Below, in pieces: positions 52,428 to 62,451 of a stretch of DNA of 64,000 nucleotides; within the stretch, counting starts at the first letter, position 1, and the number at the start of each line of letters is the position of its first letter. Source of the DNA: Agriotes lineatus (Eukaryota; Arthropoda; Insecta; Coleoptera; Elateridae); the NCBI GenBank assembly GCA_940337035.1, contig CALNHX010002685.1, positions 62,001 to 126,000 on the forward strand, read 5' to 3'. The translations under genes were made by a program, and so were the position numbers. The notes below the pieces were generated by a model. It was not told the DNA's origin. It saw only the letters and a program-made list of their open reading frames with translations, and did no database searches.

Positions 52428-53935
52428 ATGGAGTCAATTATAAAGGAGCAGAAACAGCTGGCGGACAAAATGTGCCAACTGTTTACAAATATGAAGAAGG
52501 ATTCCGGAAGCAGAAAGAATCAGATGTACCTAGCCAAGAAAGAGGATGAATTAGAAGAATTGTGGAAGGCATTCGAGAACGGTGACATGGAACTACGGTA
52601 GCGACTTCCAGCAGATCATGAGTACATAAAAAAGGATTTCTTCAGCCAGGTGAAAGAAAGATTTCAAATAACTACAGATTACATACACGAATGGCAGGAG
52701 AAGCTAAATCCAGCTAGTGAAGAGAGTAACGGCTTAGAAACCGAGAAAAACGAAAACCCCATCGAGCAAGTAGGCAGACTCAAGAAGCAAGAAATTGAAA
52801 TGCAGTTATTTAGCGAGGTACTTGACGATGCAATATTAGCATTGGAACAAGTCCAAACAAAAATGTTCTATGAGTATAAAACCAACAAGATTTCCGACCA
52901 ATGGGAGAATATTACGAGAATGCATAAGGAAATCCTCGGATGTGAGCAAGAATTTGCGGAAGATTACTTCACGGATGGTGTTTACAACCAGATGCGAGAG
53001 CATTATAACCAGGTAATAGCTCAAATATTTAACAAAATAAGTAGCATCCCGAGAAGTGAACAACCACGAGCACGAGAAGAACTGACCATCCCATTGCCCA
53101 AAATCACGATGCCGATATTTGAAGGAAACTATGAAAATTGGACCACGTTCCACGACATTTTTGGGCTACTCATCCACAACAATGCCACATTAGGCAATGC
53201 AGAGAAGATGCAGTACCTCAAAACTTACCTCAGAGGCGAGGCAAGTAAATTAATAAAACATCTCGACGCATCGGACGCTAACTATGAAACCGCATGGGAC
53301 CTACTAGAAAGCAGGTATAATAACAAAAGAATTTTGTTTTCCAAATTTTTAGACAACTTATTAGAACTGCCCAACCTGAATTGTGAATCAGCAGCCAGCC
53401 TAAAACAGCTGCATGATACCACATTGGAAAGTTTACGTGCCATATCCAACATGGGCGTAAATACTGAGTCGTGGGGACCAATGATAGCACATCTGCTGGT
53501 AAAGAAGTTAGACAAGGATACAAAGAAGTTATACGAACAGTCGCTGACAAATTCTCGAGAGATCCAGGATCTGGCAAACTTGTTGAAGTTTTTGGAAAAA
53601 ACATTCCAATCTCTGGAGGCAATTCAAGATTCCAAAAGGAAGCTGGAAATCGCAAAACCAATTAAAATGTCAGAATCAACAAGAAAACCATGGCCAGTAA
53701 GGAGTTATCAAACAAGCATCAGTAGATGTCGGATCTGCAACAACAGCCACAAGATCACACAATGCCCGAAATTCATTTCCATGAGCAGTGAAGATCGATA
53801 CCAAACCATCAGGCGTCATCGGCTGTGTGTGAGATGTTTAGTCCACAAGGAAAATGAGAAATGTTATAATTCAAACAAATGTCAAAACTGCGACAAATGG
53901 CACCATACTATAGTACAGGCGCCAGGGAATTTTTA
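52428..53935 (+). pseudogene. BEL/Pao gag protein (DUF1759 type), one internal stop, 3' truncated
   Basis: ATG at 52,428 opens a frame that meets TAG near 52,599 and then stays open to 54,077. Downstream are LPKITMPIFEGNYENWTTFH, the hallmark of the DUF1759 region, and EKMQYLKTYLRGEA. C-terminal Cys-rich knuckles follow: CRICNNSHKITQC and a CVRC...CQNCDKWHH cluster. After HHTIVQAPG, near 53,935, the reading no longer resembles gag and is foreign sequence. Gag would assemble virus-like particles; this copy is dead. Confidence 0.8.
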
Positions 53936-54834
53936 CATGCAATTCTTGGTACCAGCATTTTGTGTTAATGGGTGGGTGGGGGGCTGTACTCTGAGTCTAA
54001 TTTTAAGTTTTCGGATCGATCGGAGAAATTGTTTTTCCGCAATATCGGAAGAAGTGTTGAAAACGGTTTTTCAGTAATTTGTCGTTTCCTGTTGCTCTGG
54101 CACTGGAATTGCATCAGTGCAAGTTTGTAGTTTATGAAATTTCTCACAACTTTTGGAAATGCCTTTTTCTCGTGCGCTCAACAATTTAAAAGTTGTTACC
54201 CTATAAAGCCAAGAAATTAAGGGTTGAAATGGGTTTTACGTAAATATATCGCTTTCAGTTAATCCTACGATAAAAAATACTCTTATATTATTTGTAGAAC
54301 AACTAATTTGCATAAAATTTGTGTATGAGTATTTTTCCATTTGGACAATTATTTACCGTTCTACAGCGCCGCAAATATCGCAAGTCACGTAAACCGTACA
54401 TTTAGTGTGCACTTTCGAACGGCCCCGTTCCTTCGTGTGTGTCGCACCAACTGTTTTCCACACCACCTTTGAGGTACAGCTTGTGGCGCGTTTTTTTTTA
54501 CGTGGTCTCCCCTATAGGACTAATCCACGAAGTGTATTTCTACACTTCTCGTGGTTTTTTTGATGGGCCGGGTTCTGCATCGTCAATTCCAATCATTGCA
54601 GTTGTCCCAGTCTATGTTTGTCGGTTTGCTGCTGGACGACTGCGGACTATCGACCTGTAAGGACGATACAAGCATTAATAGATATCAAAAACAACTTAAA
54701 TATTTATAGTGCATTATAGTAATGTTGAAACTTGTAATATATATCTCTATATTATTGAAATTGGCTCCGAAGTTCAGGCCCGCTGGCTCCGCAACTTCTT
54801 CCGTTAGCAAAGAGTCGGAATAAAATTGTTTTTT
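53936..54834. other. No gene recognised
   Basis: Contains a GT-rich GGTGGGTGGGGGG run near 53,971 and a small hairpin near 54,523-54,552 (CCACGAAGTGTA/TACACTTCTCGTGG). The 73-codon plus frame at 54,439 has no motif. Confidence 0.45.
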
Positions 54835-55206
54835 TTAACCAAATACAGTTTTTTCATTCATTAAATATAACGTTAACTCTTCGTTATCGTCCTTCCTTCG
54901 CTTGCAATCATACCCTTCGCCAGTTTTCAAAATCTTTATTTTTTCATCGGCTACTGTTTTTCTGATAGTTCTTTTCTGATTATCACATGCTTTTTTCAGC
55001 GATTCAGGAGCCCGGTATATCCCTGAGGGTGAACCTGAATTAAAAATTTCTGTAATTGCCTTCGACGCATTTTCGTTTTCCTTCCACGTGACGGCGTCGG
55101 TCTTTTTGCATTCAATAACTTTACTGAATTGCCCTATAATGTTTAATAAAACATTAATTTTTTCACTAGTGTAGTTTGCACTACGTTGGTTCTTCTTTGC
55201 ATCCAT
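54835..55206 (-). CDS. Myb/SANT-like DNA-binding protein, 123 residues
   Basis: Residues 13-75 read as a Myb/SANT-like (Zeste-type) trihelix: YTSEKINVLLNIIGQFSKVI, ECKKTDAVTWKENENASKA, then ESLKKACDNQKRTIRKTVAD. The ECKKTDAVTWKxK element is characteristic of Myb_DNA-bind_5 proteins, which occur both as insect nuclear factors and as accessory DNA-binding proteins of Harbinger-type transposons. The C-terminal tail is basic (KRRKDDNEE) and ends at a normal stop. The full-length frame without breaks suggests recent function. No partner transposase or TIRs are recognised adjacent, so it is an orphan here. Confidence 0.6.
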   Translation of the reverse strand: MDAKKNQRSANYTSEKINVLLNIIGQFSKVIECKKTDAVTWKENENASKAITEIFNSGSPSGIYRAPESLKKACDNQKRTIRKTVADEKIKILKTGEGYDCKRRKDDNEELTLYLMNEKTVFG

Positions 55207-55570
55207 CCTAAAAATACAGAAAACTATTATCTTGTGAATAAAAAAGGTTAGGTATCATAAAAGAGCAGAAAATCTATTCAGTTACAGTACAGAGTATCAC
55301 CATTAAAAATACTTGCTATCCACAAACCTCCGGGAATTAAAAATGAGAACAAACATTTTAATATTGTAATATTCCATCCTTGTGCTCATTAAGGGTATAA
55401 AGATAATTACTAATTAACTTTCTGATAGCTAGTCGAGTCGGAGACAGGGTCAAGATTTCCAGATATCCATAAGAAGCGTAGCAAACCAAACACAGGATAG
55501 CTTTAAACAATTTAATATTGATATTCAGAACTATTTACAAACGTAAACATAATTGGATACTTAAAAATTA
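55207..55570. other. Upstream of Myb-like gene, no gene
   Basis: AT-rich; presumed 5' flank of the minus-strand Myb-like frame. No promoter motif I can support. Confidence 0.35.
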
Positions 55571-56810
55571 GCATGTATTTTGATAATAAAAGTAATCTTC
55601 TGTCTCCCGTCGCCTCTTGCCCCTTTTCGCTGCAACCCGTCGTACAGCCGTGTAAACGGTGGTTTCTAGTTAGCCCCCTCGGGAATTCTCGCGGAGACGA
55701 CGCTGGTAGCTTCTGGAACGGCTTGAAGTTAGCACCAGGCGTTCTTCACTTGGCACTCGGCGAAAGGTTTACGAGCACATGTCGCTGTAATGTCAGGTTA
55801 ATTAACTAAATACCGGGATTTCGCTTACGTGATGGTGGCGTTTAAGAGATTTGCCCTTATTCGGAGAATTCGCGGCGTGATGTTTGGTGTAAGGTGCGGT
55901 GCCACGAGGATTTGGTGGAGAGATCCTAGATTCCCTTCAAGGAGACACGGCCTGGAGATGTTGATCTCGGACTTCTCTGGTAGGTAGAACTCTGTAGCTA
56001 ATAAGAACATTAACCAATTCTTTCAAGGGCTGCAATTTAGTAATTATTCGGGCTTTTAAAATAGATATTACGAGATGCTATTGTCGTATTTTAATTGCAT
56101 GGACTTTTGGGAGATAATTATTCGCAAAATGACATTTAGGTTGCTTGCTAAGCAAGTTATTTAAATGGACGGGCCTGGCGGTCTCTAAATTGAGTCTTCG
56201 CCTGCAAACACGTCTTAAGGATTTGTCAAATTAAATTATTAACAAACATAGATTTCCTTAATTAAAGTGTCTCGGGGATATAGGTTCAAATGACGGCAGA
56301 ACGGCGGAGCGGCTTCCCAGCGGATCTCGTCCCGTACCTATTCTGCAGGATAAGGAAAAGGTTTAAGTTTGTAATCGTGAAGGCGGCCTACTTCCAGGAG
56401 AAGTCTTCGCCTATCGCCGACTACGGGTCAGGTCGAAAAATGAAATTAATTCGTAATTAAATAACTAGACAGGACGGAAAGGGATCGGGATCTAGGAGGG
56501 AAATGGATGCTGGTGAAGGTGTCTGTGGACAAGTGGATGAATGCCTTGAGGAGCGGTCGTGGAACTGCTTATAAGTGTTCGCCTTCGGGCTTCGTGCAGC
56601 GAACCACTTCCTCGGAGGGTTTAAGAGGGGGACCGGCGCAGAGATGCGCATACGTGGAGCGGGGGATCCGTTGATGACGCGCCATTATCTCTGGACGGGC
56701 GTTCCAGATCTACAGCCCCTGATAATCAAAAATCGCTGAGGGAGAACGCGCTAATTAATTTTAATTTTAAAAACGCGTTCGCGCGGGGCGAAACGTCACA
56801 CAATAACTAA
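55571..56810 (-). repeat. GC-richer unassigned block, possible solo LTR or element remnant
   Basis: Composition rises relative to the flanks. On the minus strand the block begins TGTGACGTTTCGCCCCG at about 56,805, an LTR-like TG start, and has CACTTATAAGCAG (TATA-like) about 230 bp in. No matching second end is identified and short frames lack motifs. Classification is a guess. Confidence 0.2.
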
Positions 56811-58299
56811 CCATAAACGCTTTACCTTCACTCGCCAAATCAACAATGATATTTCAGATTTGACTTGACGATTTTGACATTAACGACATAAACCACCATT
56901 TTAGCATGAAAAATCCCCAACATTTAGCAGTGTTGTCAGATTTAAATGTTACTTAGTTAAGTATTCCTTAGGAGGATGCGGTCCAATACTCCTTAAAATT
57001 AAGTTGCCCTCAATTTTAAGTGACACTTTACTAAGGCGGAGGTTTAAGGTGAAGTGGTGCAAACGGACAATAATAACAATTTTCGCTTCGTTAACGTGTT
57101 TTTTACAAGACTTTACAAGTTTTATAATTTGTTGTGAGATAATCGTTGTTAACATTTTCCCTTAAAACATACAAGTCCTTTAGTTTTTGGCTTTCCCAAA
57201 TAATAGAGGATGTAATCCAACATGGTTGGTTATGAATTTTCTTAAGATTACTTCTATTTTTATGCGAAATCGGACAACAGAATCAAGCCAGTCCTGCAGG
57301 ATTTCCGAGAATAAAATAAATATTTGGTTAATTGTTACCGTCACTGTGGCTGTAAAAGGAGAAAAGCAAAGGCAACCGACTTCTCAGTCAGAGTTGGTCG
57401 TGGTTAAAACAAAAGACTAATCTTTAGCTGAAAGGAAAAATATGGGCGCCAAGTGGCAAACCCAGCACTTTGCTAATCAAAAGGACACCACAGAAGACGC
57501 TACTAACCAAACCTGAAAATTAAAGGTAACGGCAAAGGCACACATCAGATACGCAGGCAAAGATGTCAAGGCAGTATATCGGCAATAGGTAGTACATATA
57601 CAAATATACAAAGTACACACAGTGGCGAACCAGTTTCAAAGTATCACAGTACATATCACAGTAGCATAAGAGGGATAATAATCTCAGCAGAGTATTTACA
57701 CTTGAATTAAATAAAGCGTAAATTATGAAACTACACATTCACTGTCAAAAATGGCAAATTTGCATTACCAGATAACTGTACGGTAAAGCATATGATCGCG
57801 GCAAAGTTACTAATAGTTACATTTTGATTAAAAGTTGAATATACACTAAATCCACAAATGCAAGAATTATTCAGATGTCATCATTAATTAGCACCAAGGT
57901 TCTACAGACCCAAGATCTTGGTTAGCCTTATATAACCCGTAATACGCTTAGTAAATAATTAATATGTATCATCAGTTTCATTGCGTCACGCAAGTCTAAT
58001 TCAATTACAGCATATCTTGCAAGTACGGAACTAACGTGAGTAATTCAAACCTGTTAAACTGTCATTAGCATGACGTGATTATTTAAATCTAAAAATCAAG
58101 AAACGGTATGCAACATTGCTTCACAAGATCCTAAATTACAAATAATATTAACGTGAATGCTACGGGAGACATATCCACTACAAGAAATTACTTTGACAGA
58201 TGGAATGTAAACAGCTAGGTTTGAGAATAAATTTATCAACAAGTATTTAAAAGTTGATTGGAGAAAAATCTGCTAAATATGTTTTTTAGATATTAGTTA
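56811..58299. other. No gene recognised
   Basis: AT-rich with a few short frames (57,187-57,420 plus; 57,520-57,738 minus) lacking motifs. A small symmetric feature around TTAAGTATTCCTTAGGAGG and CAATACTCCTTAAAATTAAG near 56,955-57,005 is noted only. Confidence 0.4.
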
Positions 58300-58374
58300 C
58301 TAAAAATCCATTTGAAAAATAAAATTTTCCAAAAAGAAATTCGTCTTGTCGATTTAACATATTAAAAATTTTAT

Positions 58375-58425
58375 TAAATAAATTGTAACGTTTCGCTGGT
58401 AATCCAGCTTCATCATACATTTACA
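58375..58425 (-). ncRNA. Hammerhead-ribozyme-like core, probably inactive
   Basis: Minus strand reads TGATGA, then a stem GCTGG/CCAGC with an ATTA loop, then GAAAC, the order of a hammerhead core and its helix II. The essential C before TGATGA is an A here, so cleavage is unlikely. Penelope-like elements carry hammerhead motifs, which would suit a decayed PLE end. No PLE reverse transcriptase is visible. Confidence 0.3.
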
Positions 58426-58522
58426 TATTATAAAATCAAAATACCCTTTTACATGATAGGTTTGATAGAATTTCAATTTCATATTTGAGTAGGATTCTTT
58501 CAACTACTTTTAATCATTTTAT

Positions 58523-59013
58523 TTCGTTTTTATTTTCAAAACTTCAAAAATTTTATATCATTAGTAAGCAAAATTAGTGTGTTTTATTTTTGGATTTTTA
58601 ATCCAGAATTATATTTTTGTTTTTTAATAAAGGTATATTTTTTCCTCCATAAAGTTTGAGAGGTCGAGTAATTCATTGTTTAAACAATATTCAATTTTTG
58701 TAAGTCTTAATCTGGTAACGTGTGTCAATTATGTTTTAAATTTAATATTTTTCTTTGTAGCAACCAGTAAAATTCGTTTTTATTTCCATATCTTCAAACT
58801 TTTATATCTTAGTAAGCAAAATTAGTGTATGTTTTAATTTTGGTTTTAAATCCAGAGTTATTGTTTTGTTTTTTAAATAAAAGTATATTTTTTCCCCATA
58901 AAGTTTGAGTGGTTGAGTGGTTAATAGTTAAAACATTATTCAATTTTTGTAAATCTTAATCTGGTAATATGTGTCAAATTTTGTTTTAAAATTTAATGTT
59001 TTTCTTTGTAGTA
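58523..59013 (+). repeat. Two tandem copies of an approximately 250-bp AT-rich unit
   Basis: Shared ordered blocks: TTTTATATCWTTAGTAAGCA, AAAATTAGTGT, AAGTATATTTTTTCC, CATAAAGTTTGAG, AATATTCAATTTTTGTAA and TTTCTTTGTAG, at about 58,523-58,770 and 58,775-59,013. Each copy ends TTTGTAG. Tandem long-terminal-like repeats would fit a Penelope-like element. Confidence 0.75.
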
Positions 59014-59246
59014 GTTCACGAATAAGTTTATCTATTACTAATATATATAAGGCACTGTTCACTCTTTTCGTTTCATGATTTAATGCAGGTTCTTTATTTT
59101 CCTATGTAATCTTGATACCAATTTGTAGGTTGTAAGAAACTTTTCTGTAAGTAAAAGGTGATGAAGCCAATTGTATTCAACTGTGGTATCGATGTGAAGT
59201 AGTTGTCGAAACAACGTAACTTAATCCCGAGCTTTTTCTAGACGTA

Positions 59247-61752
59247 GGGGAAGTGTGGTTATGATGGCACCCTTAACTTTAAAAGCCTACAAAATCGTTA
59301 ATAATGGAAATTTCGAATAAACTGAGTATATTCCATGTAACTAGAGTTATTCCAAGAACTGTTAAATAGAAATATAATTAAAAAAATATATTTTGACCTA
59401 CCAAAAAAATAAATAAAAAAATGTCTTGGTGTGCCACATATCAAACTTTGTTTGGTATGATGGCATACACTACTTAGCAGTTGAAAAGCCTTCAAAAATA
59501 AGCTTTATTGCGCAAAATAATTAGTAATAAGTCAAAAATAACTTGTACACATCTTAACCTAAATATCTTAATTGGTACATAATTCACATACATATATCTT
59601 TACTTTACGTCCAAGTCGAGCGCATTCCCCATGTGCCCAGTGACCACAGCTTTGGCACTTCAACCAAAATTCTTTTGATCGTGACCATGAATATAGTTCA
59701 TTGCAATACAAACAACTGGCATCATCATCATTATCGTTAGATTTAAAATCTTCATGATCGCTTTCGTCGTCCTCGCATGCAGCTTCTAAATTTTTCTTCA
59801 CTTTTCGTGCAGATTTTGCTCGAAGCTTCTGCTGCTTGGCGTCTTCTATCGCTTTTGCTTCAAGAAGATCTGGAGTTGAGTTGATAACTCCAACTTTTCC
59901 AGATTTCCTTTTTCTAGTCTTTTGCGTTCTCAATACCGATGCTTCTGGCAGAGGAGAAATATCTGAAATTTTTACAGCTAATTTTGCAATTGATGGTGTG
60001 ACAAAATTATCTGCTATTCTACCTGAAGCCGTTGCTGTAGGATCGGCTTCATTAGCATTAACAACTTGAATACTAGAATCTGATTCATTGGCAGCAACAG
60101 CTTCTCTGTAAGGAGCATCTGTAGTTTTAGCAGGAGCGAACAGCCACTCCTCAAACACATCCGGATCAAACGGGACAATTCCCGATTGTTTAAAAGCTTT
60201 TATGGCTGTTCCTGGTATTGCTGCTTTAAGGTAAGCTGAGGAAAATACTTCAGCCACTTGAAAATGTGTGATCATACGACCTGGATGCTGATGTAGCCAT
60301 TTACGAATCTCCTGATTGTAATATGTGCGCAAAGGAGCGTAAAACCCAATATCCAATGGCTGCACTCTATGAGTGCAGTGTGCAGGAAAACAAAACAAAA
60401 CGATTCCATTAGATTTTGCAAACTCTAGCACATCCAGAGATTTGTGGCTTGAATGCCCGTCGAGCAGCAATATTATTTTGTTATCTTTAGAAGGCTTAGC
60501 AAATTTTACGAAATGTTTTAACCATTGTAGCATGACCGCACCCGCCATCTATCCAGTTTCCTGGTAAAATGCAACAGATCCTGGTGGTGCTCGATCCATT
60601 AATTATGGTTTTGCTCTTTTTCTTGGAAATATTAAAACTGGGGGAATGAACGACCCTATAGCATTCATGCAGCATACCACAGTCAAGTGCTGGCCCCTTT
60701 CAGCACTGGCTAGGGCACCCACTTGTTTGCGGCCCTTGGTAGCATAAATTTTCTGCGGTTTAGTTTGCACTGTACTTAGACTGGATTCATCCATGTTATA
60801 AATATTTTCAGATTGAAAACCATGCTCATCCAAAACTTTTGCAAGAGCTGAAAAATAATTTTTTATATTTGCTTTATTAAAGGCAGTGGCTCTTGCAAAA
60901 GAAGTATTTTCAGGCGTCCGCAGACTTAATGAGGGATTACGTTTAAGAAAGCCATGCAGCCATGCCCATCCTGCTTTTTTAGAATTTTTATTGAATGTAT
61001 GATTAATGTTGTTTTGTTCGGCAATTTCAAAGGCCAAAGATCGAACATCTGTGGTAGTCAAACCAAAAAAGCGACTTTCTAGTTCTTTTATGTGTGCAAC
61101 CAGTTCGTTTTCTAGAGCTATAGAAAATTTGCTCTTCGTCGAAGCGTAGTTGCTGGCACTTGAAACGTCTTCGCAGCAAGTTTCCACCCCATTTGTCCAT
61201 TTTCTATTTGAGCCAATGCATTTTTCATACTTTCTTCGGATCTTTCTTGCCGTTTCTTTCTTAACATATTCTATAAAGCAATAGAAATAAATTAATGCTA
61301 ATTTTTGCAATCATGTTTATATGATGGCACCCCGCAAGCTATAGGGTGCCATCATGTAAAAGTGTATAGGGTAACATCATATCAAAATGCATGCTTTGAA
61401 ATAATTTCCTAAAAACTACATTTTTTCACTTAACCTATATACAAATAACATACACAATATTTGCATTAGACTTACTGTTTATGGTTCCTATCGGTAATTT
61501 GTTAAAAAATTTTGTATTTCAACTTGTTTTCTTCAAATAATCACAACTCAAAAATAACATCAAGCTAACAAAAAAACCTATATGCTGATTTTTTTAGGTT
61601 AACAGCTGAGATAACGTTACCAAAACAGGTAGGTGGGCTTAGAAGGTTATTACGATAATGTCTATAGTCACGGCAACGTGAATATATAAAAAAACGCTGG
61701 CAATAGGCAGGGTGCCATCATATCAGGGGTGCCATCATAGTCACACCTCCCC
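59247..61752 (-). mobile_element. Complete pogo-type DNA transposon, 2506 bp, disabled
   Basis: Ends GGGGAAGTGTGGTTATGATG and, inverted, GGGGAGGTGTGACTATGATG are flanked by TA on both sides (59,245-59,246; 61,753-61,754), as in the Tc1/mariner superfamily. The terminal motif ATGATGGCACCC recurs near 59,458, 61,321, 61,348, 61,710 and 61,727, giving clustered subterminal sites. The transposase fills the middle. Confidence 0.85.
59568..61310 (-). pseudogene. Pogo transposase with CENP-B HTH, DDD domain and PHD finger; two stops
   Basis: One frame of about 580 codons, broken only by TAA at 60,603-60,605 and TAG at 60,549-60,551, which are 17 codons apart. In order: basic N-terminus; CENP-B-type HTH with the KKAGWAWLHGFLKRNPSLSL block; first catalytic Asp in IYNMDESSLS; after the stops, second Asp in IILLLDGHSSHKS and third in HRVQPLDIGFY. 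A Lys-rich linker with an acidic DDESDHEDFKSNDNDDD run precedes a C-terminal C4HC3 PHD-like finger (CLYC...CQSCGHWAHGEC...CELC). PHD-tailed pogo transposases are known in insects. All catalytic residues are kept, so inactivation is recent. Confidence 0.85.
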
Positions 61753-61974
61753 TACAGGTGCAAGACTGATGAAGGTGGGATTGCTTCACTGCTCCGGCTT
61801 CTTTTTCCATGCTTCTCTTTACTTTTTTCTATCCTGTGTTATCTGTTTTATTTCTTTCCACATGGGAAATGTATATTCTATCGCAGCAAAGTAGCCATTT
61901 CTCTGATGCGAAGAATGCACAGTGGGCCGAAAATCCCAAAAAGTGGCCAAAATTCTGATTATATTTTTAATGGC
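61753..61974. other. Short spacer, no gene
   Basis: Contains GACTGATGAAGGTGGG near 61,759, a hammerhead-like CTGATGA without a matching GAAA stem that I could find. Confidence 0.3.
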
Positions 61975-62355
61975 TTAGAAATCACTTATGTAATAAGGGA
62001 AAAATAATGAAAAAAATCACAAGAGCCAGGGGTGTTTTATGGGGGATGTTTTTTTTTTTGAAAAGTGGGAATTTATACATTTTTCCGTCTCAGCTCATTC
62101 AAAATCACTAAAAACACGGGAAAAATAAAGAAAAAAATTTCACGCCCCGAGGGTGTTGTTTAGGGGATAATTATTTCGCCGAGTTGCTAATTTATAGGGT
62201 TTTTCGATTTTACTTGATTTAAAGTCGCTCGTACAATACGGAAAAACTAAGGAAATCGATATAGTATTACTAAAAAATTCCGGGGGTGCTTTTAGGGGGT
62301 GATTACTTGCCAGAGCCGCAAATTTTTAAGTTTTTCAATTGTAGCCCATTCAAAG
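61975..62355. repeat. Three imperfect tandem copies, about 120-bp unit
   Basis: Each copy has a GGGAAAAATAAKGAAAAAAAT-like block, a GGGGGTGTT/TTAGGGGRTRATTA block and a CTCATTCAAAATCACT-like block. Copies start near 61,978, 62,096 and 62,215. Strongly diverged. Confidence 0.65.
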
Positions 62356-62451
62356 TCATTTACAAAAGACAAACAAAATTATTTAATTTCTAAAACAATG
62401 ATCTAAGTACGAGTATATACAATTAAATATCTATGCACATATATAAAAATG

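Larger units (their letters stand above)
51640..53935 (+). mobile_element. 5' part of a BEL/Pao LTR retrotransposon
   Basis: LTR-like promoter region, leader with ACATTGGTCCTTCGAGCC (a leader motif often seen in insect BEL elements), then a BEL-type gag. The element is cut off inside gag near 53,935; no protease, RT, integrase or 3' LTR follows in the window. Confidence 0.65.

Noticed and set aside
55573..55809. 78-codon frame in the GC-richer block
   Set aside because: No recognisable domain and no homologous frame in the window.
57187..57738. Short frames on both strands near 57.2-57.7 kb
   Set aside because: Lack motifs, start context or repetition; expected by chance.
61756..61775. Second hammerhead (CTGATGA near 61,759)
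   Set aside because: No helix II stem followed by GAAA at suitable distance.
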